Shown here piece after piece: positions 43,413-52,208 of a stretch of DNA of 64,000 nucleotides. Positions within the stretch are counted from its first letter, which is position 1; each line of letters begins with the position of its first letter. The notes below the pieces were generated by a model, which saw only the letters and a program-made list of their open reading frames with translations, was not told where the DNA came from and did not search any database. The stretch comes from JANNVK01 sp031430435 (GTDB taxonomy: Bacteria > Acidobacteriota > Blastocatellia > Pyrinomonadales > Pyrinomonadaceae). Position numbers and translations under genes: made by a program. The DNA is taken from assembly GCA_031430435.1 (NCBI GenBank), contig JANPBM010000119.1, forward strand, positions 31,942 to 95,941, read 5' to 3'.

Positions 43413-45440
43413 TTATTGAATTATAGGCTGTATTGTTGATGAAAAGCGAACTTTTCTGAGTAACTCATACAGAACTTTTAGGGAATCATCGCAACTGTTA
43501 CAATATATTGAATCTCCAGACTCAGGTGCAGTTGCATTTACGTTATAAATATCAAAACCTCGTTTATTTTCGATTCCATTTGGATTCTTTACCATTACGA
43601 TTAAAGAAATACGGTATTTTTCTGGTTGATAAGTGACTTCAATGATTTTTTCAGCAGTAGTATTGAAGCCCTTACAATTTTCACCATCAAATGAAATTGC
43701 AGTTTTGTTCAGTAAAACCTTACCTTCATTCATAGTATGTTTTGGATACACCGTTGAGTCGCACTTTACGTTGAAGTAAGCATTTTCGCCTTTCTCAATT
43801 AGGCTACCAAGCTTTTCTATATCTTGTAATCCTGTGGATACACTCATTTCTTTAGTGATTGTATAACCAATCTTAGTTAATTCAGAAGCAGTTTTCTTCC
43901 AATGCCCGCCACGTTTTACAAATTTACTGATGAATTCGTATCTTACTGTAGATCCGTCTTGTAAATGAATCAAATTAGTGCCTGTAAGAGTGGCGGCATC
44001 ACGATTCGAACTAGGCAGATATTCAACGCCTTCAATATCTACAGTCGTCTCCTTCAAAGGCATCATATTTTCCAAAAACCATTGTTTATTATATGACTTA
44101 CCATTCTCAACATATAAAAAATCATCTGCCAATAATATCCCGAAAACACCTTTATAGCCTGCTATCTGAGCGTCAGTTAACCGACGCTCAATAAGAACCA
44201 ATTCTTGCTGAATTGAATTATAAGAGGATATTACATCATCGTCTTTAAGTGTCTTGTCATTGGCAGATGAAGCGGAGGAAGACATTTTAAACGTCTTCAT
44301 ACTCTCATCAAATACTTTCTCGAATGCCGCATCTTTTTGGAGTGCCGTACATTGGGCTATAAACGCCTTTCCGTTCTTCCCATCGAAAAAATAGAAATAA
44401 CTTCTAAGTCGATCATTAACCTGGTCACTATCAATTATTACTCGAACTCCTCTCTGACCAGAGTTAGTTAGAAACTCTGTTTTGCTCATAACGACATCGT
44501 TGCCAGCCGTGTCTCTTTTTATTATTTCTTGTGTTTTTGCAACTACAAAATCATCAAGCGTTCCCGAAATGCTGTCACCAAATATAATTATATTAGTTGC
44601 AAAGATTGGGGATATTAAAAAGGCTACTTTATATTTTATTCCAGGTAAATCTTTTAATTCCCAACCATCCGGGACGTTATACGAAAATTCGCCGTCAGGG
44701 GCAATATATTGCCCCACTAATACTCTGTATGACTTTACTGATAGTTCTTCAGTCCGCCAACCTTGCTCCGTCTTTCTTAGCGTAGAATTTCCAGTGAGAC
44801 GAACTTTTGTTCCCTTATCAAAGCGTATTGTGTTTCCCACAACTAAAGAATCAAGAGTTCCAGGTTTTTGCTGCAATACGCTAAAATCTTGCCAATAGCC
44901 TACGAACATATCACCTGCTTTATAACCGGCTTGTTCAAATATTATATCGGCTTGCCACTCAACGACATACAATTGTGAGCTACCTTGCTCGAACCCATTA
45001 GTCTTACGGAAATTTAAAAGTGAGATATCTCCGCGAGATTGAGCAGCAACCCGTTGGTTGAGAACTGATTTTACGGCTAATTCTTTGTCGTCACTAGGTA
45101 ACTTATTGCTTTCAACAGAAACAGACAGCTTATTATTTTCAATATTGGGACTAGATTTTGTCTTGGATGTAACTTCTTGCAAAACTTGAATAATGGCATC
45201 TGACACGCCTGCTTTCTTGAGTGCAATCAACCCAACTGGTGTAAGGTCAAAAGATTTCGCCGATGCTTGGCGGATTGAAGTCGTGATTATTTGCTCGGAA
45301 AGTCCGGCTTTAACCATTTCAATTACATCAGCATTTGTCATACTTTTTGCTTTTTGGGCTAAAACAACAGACAGAACGAGCAAAAAAAGCAATAGAACCA
45401 AAATGTAGATTCGTGGTATTTTCATTTGTAACGTATTCAT
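43413..45440 (-). CDS. Exported multidomain protein with PsbP-like and DUF4440 regions
   Basis: The 675-residue protein has a signal peptide or N-terminal helix (about 10-29, ending LAQ). Next is a segment TNADVIEMVKAGLSEQIITT...FDLTPVGLIALKKAGVSDAII (about 35-85), a motif I associate with acidobacterial exported proteins. A PsbP-like part begins around residue 252 (YNVPDGWELKDLPGIKYKVA), and a DUF4440/NTF2-like domain (about 405-540) contains FGILLADDFLYVENGKSYNK and DGSTVRYEFISKFVKRGGHW. The rest is unrecognised. GAGGT precedes the start. Codon and dinucleotide use (many ATA, CTA and AGA codons, few CG) differ from neighbours, suggesting transfer. Confidence 0.7.
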   Translation of the reverse strand: MNTLQMKIPRIYILVLLLFLLVLSVVLAQKAKSMTNADVIEMVKAGLSEQIITTSIRQASAKSFDLTPVGLIALKKAGVSDAIIQVLQEVTSKTKSSPNIENNKLSVSVESNKLPSDDKELAVKSVLNQRVAAQSRGDISLLNFRKTNGFEQGSSQLYVVEWQADIIFEQAGYKAGDMFVGYWQDFSVLQQKPGTLDSLVVGNTIRFDKGTKVRLTGNSTLRKTEQGWRTEELSVKSYRVLVGQYIAPDGEFSYNVPDGWELKDLPGIKYKVAFLISPIFATNIIIFGDSISGTLDDFVVAKTQEIIKRDTAGNDVVMSKTEFLTNSGQRGVRVIIDSDQVNDRLRSYFYFFDGKNGKAFIAQCTALQKDAAFEKVFDESMKTFKMSSSASSANDKTLKDDDVISSYNSIQQELVLIERRLTDAQIAGYKGVFGILLADDFLYVENGKSYNKQWFLENMMPLKETTVDIEGVEYLPSSNRDAATLTGTNLIHLQDGSTVRYEFISKFVKRGGHWKKTASELTKIGYTITKEMSVSTGLQDIEKLGSLIEKGENAYFNVKCDSTVYPKHTMNEGKVLLNKTAISFDGENCKGFNTTAEKIIEVTYQPEKYRISLIVMVKNPNGIENKRGFDIYNVNATAPESGDSIYCNSCDDSLKVLYELLRKVRFSSTIQPIIQ

Positions 45441-45548
45441 GGGCAGTTACCTCACTAAGTTATTTTGTGCAAAATGATTATATGCCAATTTTCGGAGATT
45501 GCAACAAAAAAATCCGGCAAGAGTCAACAAAATTTTGTATCATTAAAT

Positions 45549-46244
45549 ATGTTCAAAAACCGCAGTTACAAACTCGAACGGCTTGATACAGGCGAATATA
45601 CGGCTGATGAATATGATGTTTGTTTGAGCGAGTTGCGGTTTATAAACCGTTACATCGGCGATAGTTACGCGTTGCGAAAGACTTTGTTGCGTGAAATTGA
45701 AAGTGCAGATTTACGAGAATTTTCCGTCTTGGATGTTGGTGCAGGTTCGGGCGAATTGTTGCGGGAAGTTGCCAAATTCGGTCGCAAACAAAATCGAAAC
45801 GCAAAACTTTTCGGGTTGGAATATAACCAACGTTCGGCTGAATCAATCAATTTAGAATCGAAAGATTTTAACGAGATTTCAGCAGTTCGCGGAACGGGAT
45901 TTTCTCTGCCGTTCGCCGATAACTCGTTTGATTACACAATTTGCTCGCTTTTTACACATCATTTTACCGATGAAAATGTCATCAAACTTTTAGCGGAAAT
46001 GAAGCGAGTTTCGGCACGCGGAGTTTTTGTAATTGATTTGCATCGGCACGCAATTGCTTACGGATTATACAAAATGTTTTGTGTTGCGTTTCGTATTTCA
46101 AATCTTGTCCGTGAAGACGGTTCGCTTTCTGTTTTGCGTGGTTTTAAGCCGAATGAATTAAACGATTTAGCCAAAACAGCAAAGTTAGAGAACATCGAAG
46201 TTTCAAAACACTTTCCGTATCGTTTAGTTTTGAAAGGTAAATAA
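45549..46244 (+). CDS. Class I SAM-dependent methyltransferase
   Basis: The 231-residue protein has the SAM motif VLDVGAGSGELLREV (about 44-58), the acidic end of strand 2 in LFGLEYNQRS, and the post-II/III region FADNSFDYTICSLFTHHFTDE. A C-terminal hydrophobic patch (AIAYGLYKMFCVAFRI) suggests membrane contact. Substrate unknown; close resemblance is to UbiE/MPBQ-like small-molecule methyltransferases. The longer open frame begins at 45465, but ATG 45549 gives the conserved length. The 3' end overlaps the convergent Nudix-MBL gene by 21 bases. Confidence 0.82.
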   Translation: MFKNRSYKLERLDTGEYTADEYDVCLSELRFINRYIGDSYALRKTLLREIESADLREFSVLDVGAGSGELLREVAKFGRKQNRNAKLFGLEYNQRSAESINLESKDFNEISAVRGTGFSLPFADNSFDYTICSLFTHHFTDENVIKLLAEMKRVSARGVFVIDLHRHAIAYGLYKMFCVAFRISNLVREDGSLSVLRGFKPNELNDLAKTAKLENIEVSKHFPYRLVLKGK

Positions 46245-47705
46245 GTTATCAGCCCGAATTTTCTCCAAATGTGCGTTTACCGAACCGATTGCCAAGCGAA
46301 TCAAATCCGATTCTAAATTTACATAAAGTTTTTCAACGATTTCTTCCGAAGTTTTTGCACCATTTTCAAGCAGTTCGATAATCTGTTTTTCGCGTCCTAG
46401 TCTATGCGAAATATATTCTTCAATTTTGCCGCTTGCATCGTAAATCGCCGAACCGTGCGAGCCGCAAAGAAATCGTAAATTCGGCAAATTCTTCAATCTT
46501 TCCAGCGAGTTAAGATAGTTTTGCATTTCGCCTTCGGGTGGATAAATAACGACAGTTCCCGTGCCGACAACATTATCGGTTGAAATTAAAAACCCGAATT
46601 CCGCATCATAAAACGCCAACAAACCTCGTGCATGTCCGCGTGTGTGGAGCGTTTGTATTTGAAAAACTTCGCCGTTTTTATCTTTCAAATCATAAACATC
46701 ATCGTCTTCGATAAATTTGTCGAATTTAATGTGCGTAAGTTTTTCGGCAGTTAATTTATGGGTTGAAAGCGGAACATCAAAACCTTTATTTTTCAGATGA
46801 TTTTGCAAAGCAACTTCTCCGCCGTGATGATCGTTGTGCAAATGTGAAACGATAATTTCCTTGCAAATTCCGCCTTGTTCAATTAAGTTGTCAACCAATT
46901 TATGCAACTTTGATTGTTCCGTAACCTCAGCCGAAGCCGCATCAATCACGATAAATTCTTTGTTTCCGGCAATAAAACAATTTGTATGTGTCGCCGGCGG
47001 AAGCGTCGGAGTTTTGAGCGGAAAGACAATAACGCGAGAATTCAGTTCGACATAATCAATATTTCCGTTGCAAGCCAAAGATTTTTCAAGCAAGTTTTCA
47101 ACTAAGGACAAAGGACTAAGGACTAGGGACTTTGAAAGTTCTTGCAGTGTGATTAAAACCGGCGGAGAAATTAAAATCCCGCTTTGTTTCCAACGATTTA
47201 ATGATTCTTGCGGAGTTACGAATTCGATGTTTTGCATCTCGGAAGTTGCTTCGTAAGGCATTTGTTTGTCGGGACATTCGGCAATAAAAAATCGAGTTTT
47301 GAAACGCATCGGCGAAAAATTAGGCGTTGTCCAAAAACCGGTGTGATTAAAATCTTCGGCATCAATCCAAAGGCTCCAAGAATCTAAAATTTCTTTGAAA
47401 CTGCTTCTGCCGGAAATTAAATCGTCGTGGAGCGAAGCACGTTGACCTTTCGTCAATTTGTCGCCGTTACGAACAATCAGAACACCGACTTCTTCAAATA
47501 ATTCACGCGCCGCACAAACGATAAAGCGTTGCAGTTCAATATCTTCACAGTTTTTTACTTCAATTTCCGCGTCGGATTTATCGAGCTTTCCGCCGGAAAA
47601 TGCGTGCCAACCGCCGAGAAATTTTAAGTTCGGATTGCGTTGAGCAAGCAAAACTTTGTCGTCTTTGAGCAAAATAATTGCCGATGCGTCTTTTGGTGTA
47701 TTCAC
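46224..47705 (-). CDS. Fusion of Nudix and metallo-beta-lactamase-fold domains
   Basis: The 493-residue protein has an N-terminal Nudix domain (about 5-165, catalytic box ending in AARELFEEVGV at about 65-75 with a long insert between its two parts). A repeat-encoded linker (192-202, KSLVLSPLSLV) leads to an MBL-fold domain (about 215-420) with the HxHxDH motif SHLHNDHHGGE and a distal CGSHGSAIYD, and then a winged-helix tail (about 440-490). MBL plus winged helix is the LACTB2-like ribonuclease/hydrolase arrangement. What a Nudix domain adds is unknown; coupled processing of nucleotide-linked substrates is possible. Confidence 0.85.
   Translation of the reverse strand: MNTPKDASAIILLKDDKVLLAQRNPNLKFLGGWHAFSGGKLDKSDAEIEVKNCEDIELQRFIVCAARELFEEVGVLIVRNGDKLTKGQRASLHDDLISGRSSFKEILDSWSLWIDAEDFNHTGFWTTPNFSPMRFKTRFFIAECPDKQMPYEATSEMQNIEFVTPQESLNRWKQSGILISPPVLITLQELSKSLVLSPLSLVENLLEKSLACNGNIDYVELNSRVIVFPLKTPTLPPATHTNCFIAGNKEFIVIDAASAEVTEQSKLHKLVDNLIEQGGICKEIIVSHLHNDHHGGEVALQNHLKNKGFDVPLSTHKLTAEKLTHIKFDKFIEDDDVYDLKDKNGEVFQIQTLHTRGHARGLLAFYDAEFGFLISTDNVVGTGTVVIYPPEGEMQNYLNSLERLKNLPNLRFLCGSHGSAIYDASGKIEEYISHRLGREKQIIELLENGAKTSEEIVEKLYVNLESDLIRLAIGSVNAHLEKIRADNLFTFQN
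47101..47131. repeat. Heptad repeat inside the Nudix-MBL gene
   Basis: The plus strand reads GACAAAG GACTAAG GACTAGG GAC in 7-base steps, the inverse of the AGTCCTT repeat at 21900-21920. It encodes the interdomain stretch SLVLSPLSLV. Confidence 0.75.
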
Positions 47706-47770
47706 AATTTAATTTTAACTCAATTTCTGTCTCTTCAAAAATTTACTCGATTCAAATCCGTATATTAAAA

Positions 47771-47806
47771 AAAGACGAAAATCAAAACAGGTTGATTTTC
47801 GCCTTT
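47771..47806 (-). terminator. Terminator after the YARHG gene
   Basis: A 15-bp stem (47771-47785 with 47792-47806) pairs fully on the minus strand with one G-U pair and is followed by TTTTTT. It lies 48 bases past the YARHG stop. On the plus strand the same position is an A-C mismatch, so it serves the minus strand better. Confidence 0.75.
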
Positions 47807-47853
47807 TATATTTGTCATTATTCCGACACGCGGAATTTTAAAATCAAGCCTTA

Positions 47854-49056
47854 TCAGCCTTCTATAATAACAAACTTGCTAATTGCATTTTCTTCGGCAG
47901 ATTTGATGGTTGAAACGTTTTTGAATTCGGTTTCGCTTAAAACTGTCAAGATTTTATCGTCTGTAAATGTTGCGTCGGCTTTGTACCAAGGTTGGGCTTC
48001 AAAGTATTTTTGCAGTTTTGCGTCTTTGAAAACTCTGCCGTGTTTGGCAAAAATTTCGTTTCGCAAGATGCGTAAATCTTCGACGTAAAGTCCGCTGACA
48101 TCATCCTCTGTCCAAACATCGGTGGTTAATCGTTCGCGGATTTTTGCTTCGTAGCCTTGAATTACCTTGACGTTTTGCTCTTCAGTCGCGTTAAGTTTTA
48201 CATTTGATTGATCTTTGAGCGGTTTATACCAATCTTGCCACTCAAAATCTTGTTTATATGCCGCAACCGTAAAACGTTTTCCGTTGCGGGCAAAAAATTC
48301 GTTACGCATCGAGCGTAATTCTTTCAAATTCAAGCCTTTCAGTTGTTCTTCTTTGAGCAAAACATTCTCGAACTTGTCCATATCGCCGAATGAAACTTCA
48401 ACTTTACGGTCTTCGTTTCGTTTGGAAATAAACAATTCCAAGTTTTTGCGTTCGATTACGGAAAGCGTTGCAGACGAATAATTCGGGTTTCGTTTATACC
48501 AATATCTTTCGTCAAAGTATTTTTGCAGCCATTCTTGGTCGGGGAAAGTTTTGCCGTGAATCGCCTCGAATTCGGCAATCAAAATGCTCCAATCAGCCGC
48601 CGACCACGAATAGATTTTCTCTTCGGGAATTTCTTTTGTTACCCAATAACGCAAATCGCCGGGTTCAACGCTGCTATGTCGCGCGGCTTCCGCAAGTCGG
48701 ATTAAATCGAGATTCGCCCGTTCCGTCGCAGTCAATGATGAATTTGTAAATTTGCCGTTCGGCTTATACCACGATTGCTTTTCAAGGTAACTTTGGATTG
48801 ATTTTTCTTTGAAAATCCTGCCGCGTCTGCCAAAAAGTATTCCGCGAACAATAGCGAGTTCGTTTATCGGCTCAAAATCGTCCGTTTCGTATTTCAGTTT
48901 ATCAAGCTGTATTTTAGTAACTTTTTTCTTGGTAAAATCGAATTTATCCCAGTTGTATTTGCCGAACTCTTTTTCGTCTGCAATCTGTGACCAAATAACG
49001 GGGCAGATTGAAAAAACAATCAAGAGCAGCAAAAGACTTCGTTTTAATCGAATCAT
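47854..49056 (-). CDS. Exported protein with four YARHG repeats
   Basis: The 400-residue protein has a signal peptide (about 1-24, ending VIWSQ). Four tandem YARHG-like units follow at about 67-121, 155-209, 247-301 and 327-384. Each has the (L/R)xxxRNxxFAxxGRxF helix, a WY(K) pair some 20 residues later and a closing acidic TxxE.xN motif. The clearest are MRNEFFARNGKRF and LRNEIFAKHGRVFK. YARHG domains occur in exported bacterial proteins and are suspected of binding peptidoglycan or acting at the envelope. I use ATG at 49056 because of AAGGAG 6 bases upstream. Confidence 0.85.
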   Translation of the reverse strand: MIRLKRSLLLLLIVFSICPVIWSQIADEKEFGKYNWDKFDFTKKKVTKIQLDKLKYETDDFEPINELAIVRGILFGRRGRIFKEKSIQSYLEKQSWYKPNGKFTNSSLTATERANLDLIRLAEAARHSSVEPGDLRYWVTKEIPEEKIYSWSAADWSILIAEFEAIHGKTFPDQEWLQKYFDERYWYKRNPNYSSATLSVIERKNLELFISKRNEDRKVEVSFGDMDKFENVLLKEEQLKGLNLKELRSMRNEFFARNGKRFTVAAYKQDFEWQDWYKPLKDQSNVKLNATEEQNVKVIQGYEAKIRERLTTDVWTEDDVSGLYVEDLRILRNEIFAKHGRVFKDAKLQKYFEAQPWYKADATFTDDKILTVLSETEFKNVSTIKSAEENAISKFVIIEG

Positions 49057-49085
49057 TTTTTGCTCCTTATACATTTATATTTCAA

Positions 49086-49502
49086 TTATATTTCAATAAC
49101 TTCAAAACTCGTTGTAATCGTTGCCGTCGGACGAATCGTGGCGGCAACCGAACAGTATTTTTCGTCCGAAAGTTGAATCGCTCGTTCGACCGCTTGTGCG
49201 GAAACGTTACGTCCATACACGATATGGTGAACATTTATTTTTGTAAAAGCTCGCGGATGTTCATCGCGTCTTTCACCTGAAATTTCGATTTTATAATCCG
49301 AAACTTCTTGCCGTTTTTTGCGTAAAATATCTGTAACGTCAACGGCGGTACAACTGCCGACCGCAATCAAAAGCAGTTCCATCGGAGTTGGCGCGGAATG
49401 TCTATCGCTATTAGTATCAATAGTTACAGACTTGCCGAAACTATTTGTACCGATAAAAATATCATCGCCGCAGTGTTGAATTGTTGTTTTGTAATCTGCC
49501 AT
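49086..49502 (-). CDS. OsmC/Ohr family peroxiredoxin-like protein
   Basis: The 138-residue protein starts MADYKTT and has the two conserved Cys regions of OsmC/YhfA proteins: PMELLLIAVGSCTAVDVTDI (about 38-57) and SDEKYCSVAATIRPTATI (about 112-129). These Cys residues reduce organic hydroperoxides in the family. I prefer ATG at 49502 to the earlier ATG at 49523. It shares an upstream region with the divergent glycine-zipper gene. Confidence 0.87.
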   Translation of the reverse strand: MADYKTTIQHCGDDIFIGTNSFGKSVTIDTNSDRHSAPTPMELLLIAVGSCTAVDVTDILRKKRQEVSDYKIEISGERRDEHPRAFTKINVHHIVYGRNVSAQAVERAIQLSDEKYCSVAATIRPTATITTSFEVIEI

Positions 49503-49648
49503 AATCGCGGAAAGACCGAACATTTTTTAACGATGAAAGTTTAACATAAACTTTGTGATTTGAAGCAATTTTTTTGTATAAATGTTCCGGCACGAAAAAT
49601 GCTGATAACATCGGCAAAACGGCAAAACGCCGCAGGAGAATTTTTAAG

Positions 49649-51211
49649 ATGAAAAAAATTAAACGCAATTTCGGCTTTATTATCGCTTTCGGCTTAATTT
49701 TATTGGGTTTAGCCTCGCATGCAATTGCACAAAATCAAAGCGCCGCGAAAACAATGCGGCAAATCAACATCAAATTTGAAGATTTTCGTTACAACTTAAA
49801 CGAAAACTTGGTAAACGGCAGTTTTTCCCGTTCCGACCAAGACGAAGTCAAAGATTTGATGAATAGTCTTGAAGATTCAATCGTTGATTTAGACAATAAA
49901 TTACAGAAAAACAACGAAAATGCTGATGATATTGCTGCCGTCGATTCAGCTTCCGACAATCTTAATAATTTCCTTTCACGTTCAAAATTTGATTCAAAAG
50001 TTACGCGAAGTTGGAGTGATTTACGCAGTTTATTTACAAAACTTTCGTCTGATTACGGCAATGTTTCAAATAATAACAACAATTATCCGACCACTAACAA
50101 CTCCGGTGCAAGTCTGACCGGAACTTACCGTTTGGACACATCGCGGAGCGATAACGCCGAGGAAATTGTCGGCGAGGCAATCCAAAATTCGTCCGATGCC
50201 GAGCGTCAGACGGCTGAAAAACATCTTGCGGAAAAGCTCGAATCCCCTGAAATACTGGCGTTTGACGTTCGCGGAAATCAAGTTTCAATCGGTTCCACAC
50301 TAAGTCCGCAGGTTACGATTGACGCAAACGGAGCAGAAAAAATCCGGCGAAACGCCGACGGCAAAAATATCCGTATTCAATCAACGTTAAGCCGCGAAGA
50401 ACTGACTGTTTCTGTCGAACAAGAGGCGCAACGCAGTAATCGGCTGCGTGATTACAGCTACGTTGTGACATTTTCACCCTACGAAAACGGTAAATCGTTG
50501 CGTGTCGTGCGTCGTTTGACGGATGACGAAATCAATCAGACTTTTATCGTAACCAGTTATTACGAAAAGACTTCGGACGTTGCTCAACTTGATATTTACA
50601 ACAATTCCAATTCAAATAACGACAGCGGTTGGAGTAGTAATACGGATAAACGCCCAAACACGAACAACAACCGCACCGGAGATTTTATTATCGCCGACGG
50701 TGTAGTCGTAACCGCCAAACTGATCGACAATGTCTCAACAAAAGTTTCGCAAGACGGCGACAGATTCCGTCTTCGGATAGAAACACCGAGCGAGTATCGC
50801 GGAGCAATTATCGAAGGCACGATTTCAGGCATCAACCGCAGCGGAAAAGTTTCGGGAAATTCAAAATTAACGTTTAACTTTGAGCGAATTCGCCTTGTCA
50901 ACGGTCAAAATTATGATTTCGCGGGCTTTGTTCAAACCATCACCGATATTTACGGTAAAAACGTGAAAATTGACGAAGAAGGAACGGTTACAGGCAAGAG
51001 TCAAACCAAAGAATCAATCAAACGCGGCGGAATCGGAGCAGGCGCAGGGGCAATTCTCGGCGCGATTTTAGGCGGAGCAAAAGGTGCGGTCATCGGTGCG
51101 GTTATCGGTGGCGGAGGCGGTGCAGGTTCGGTGATTTTTACGGGAAAAAATGATATTGAACTAACTCAAGGTTCTTTGATGACAATTCAATCATCTTCGC
51201 CGATACGGTAA
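49649..51211 (+). CDS. Exported protein with C-terminal glycine zipper
   Basis: The 520-residue protein starts at ATG 49649, supported by AGGAG 10 bases upstream, and has a signal peptide (about 1-27, ending AIAQ). A helical segment (about 33-130) precedes an Asn-rich linker, a middle region with RIQSTLSREELTVSVEQEAQ, and a domain with GDFIIADGVVVTAKLIDNVS through NSKLTFNFERIRLVNGQNYD that resembles stress-induced lipid-binding or DUF-type envelope proteins. It ends in a glycine-zipper membrane hairpin (about 460-500). No catalytic motif. Function unknown; envelope location is likely. Confidence 0.75.
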   Translation: MKKIKRNFGFIIAFGLILLGLASHAIAQNQSAAKTMRQINIKFEDFRYNLNENLVNGSFSRSDQDEVKDLMNSLEDSIVDLDNKLQKNNENADDIAAVDSASDNLNNFLSRSKFDSKVTRSWSDLRSLFTKLSSDYGNVSNNNNNYPTTNNSGASLTGTYRLDTSRSDNAEEIVGEAIQNSSDAERQTAEKHLAEKLESPEILAFDVRGNQVSIGSTLSPQVTIDANGAEKIRRNADGKNIRIQSTLSREELTVSVEQEAQRSNRLRDYSYVVTFSPYENGKSLRVVRRLTDDEINQTFIVTSYYEKTSDVAQLDIYNNSNSNNDSGWSSNTDKRPNTNNNRTGDFIIADGVVVTAKLIDNVSTKVSQDGDRFRLRIETPSEYRGAIIEGTISGINRSGKVSGNSKLTFNFERIRLVNGQNYDFAGFVQTITDIYGKNVKIDEEGTVTGKSQTKESIKRGGIGAGAGAILGAILGGAKGAVIGAVIGGGGGAGSVIFTGKNDIELTQGSLMTIQSSSPIR

Positions 51212-51231
51212 AAAAGTAAAAGAGCAAAAGT

Positions 51232-51277
51232 AAAGATGTTGGAAGTTTGGTTGACACCGAATTTCCAACATCTTTTT
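51232..51277 (+). terminator. Intrinsic terminator after the glycine-zipper gene
   Basis: A perfect 13-bp stem (51232-51244 with 51263-51275), an 18-base loop and T7 on the right. It lies 20 bases past the stop codon. Confidence 0.75.
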
Positions 51278-51344
51278 TTATTGATGATACAATGTAAAAT
51301 CTAAAATATGAGTACTACTTTTATTTTAGGCTCAAACTTATTTT

Positions 51345-52133
51345 ATGCAAAATTTACCAGAAGAAATCGAACTTTACCGCGATAAAAAATGGCGGCGCGA
51401 CGAATCGCTGATGATTGATAAAGCTGTGCAAGTTGAAGAAATGATTGAAGATTCCGGGTTTCTGCTGACGCTGACAGATTCACGCACGAATTTTCCTTCC
51501 GTTTACATCGCCGTTTGCGGCAGACGCGATGTTCACACGCCGAAAAATGTCCAAAAAGATTACGAAACAAGCCTTGCGTGGACGCTCAAGGACGAAGTAA
51601 TGATGCGGGGAAAAGTCTTTTACGGCAAACTGTGCAAAGGTCGCTCAATGTTCGTCGCACCGCGTTTGATCAAGTATTTTCACGCGATTTACGGCGATGA
51701 AACCTTGTCCGCAGACGCACAAAAAGTCTTGAATGTTTTGCGAACCGAATGGGAAATGGCAACCTCGGATTTACGCGAAGAAACCAAAATCGCCGACCGC
51801 AAAAGTTTGACCAAAGCGATTGAAGAATTACAGCGAAAAATGTACGTTGTGCCGTCCGAAGTTCTTTATAAACCTAAATTTACCTATATTTGGACACTTG
51901 CCGAAGCACGTTTTCCCGAAGAAATGTCCGAAAAAATTGACCGTGAAACCGCTGTGCGTGAAATTGCCCGCCAGTTTTTGAAAATAAACGGGCAAACAAG
52001 GCTCGGCGAATTGGCAAAGTTTACGGGTTTGAAACGAAAAGAATGCGGAAAAGCGAATCACGAGTTGGTTGACGAAGGTTTTGCCGAACGTTTGGAAACA
52101 GGCGTTTATCGGTTGAAAAATTTTATTTCCTAA
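51345..52133 (+). CDS. AlkZ-related winged-helix protein
   Basis: The 262-residue protein looks like a relative of AlkZ/YcaQ-type DNA glycosylases (HTH_42 superfamily). Support comes from the N-terminal IDKAVQVEEMIEDSGFLLTL, the central RSMFVAPRLIKYFHAIYG and a C-terminal winged helix (about 205-260) with INGQTRLGELAKFTGLKRKE. The QxQ/QAD catalytic motif of AlkZ glycosylases is not seen, so it may be a DNA-binding protein rather than an enzyme. It follows a terminator and is followed after 75 bases by the TPR gene. Confidence 0.6.
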   Translation: MQNLPEEIELYRDKKWRRDESLMIDKAVQVEEMIEDSGFLLTLTDSRTNFPSVYIAVCGRRDVHTPKNVQKDYETSLAWTLKDEVMMRGKVFYGKLCKGRSMFVAPRLIKYFHAIYGDETLSADAQKVLNVLRTEWEMATSDLREETKIADRKSLTKAIEELQRKMYVVPSEVLYKPKFTYIWTLAEARFPEEMSEKIDRETAVREIARQFLKINGQTRLGELAKFTGLKRKECGKANHELVDEGFAERLETGVYRLKNFIS

Positions 52134-52208
52134 ATCACTCGAAAAACTTGAAAATTATCGCGTTATTAGGTATTTATAAGCTACATATAAATTAAGGAAT
52201 AAATTCAA

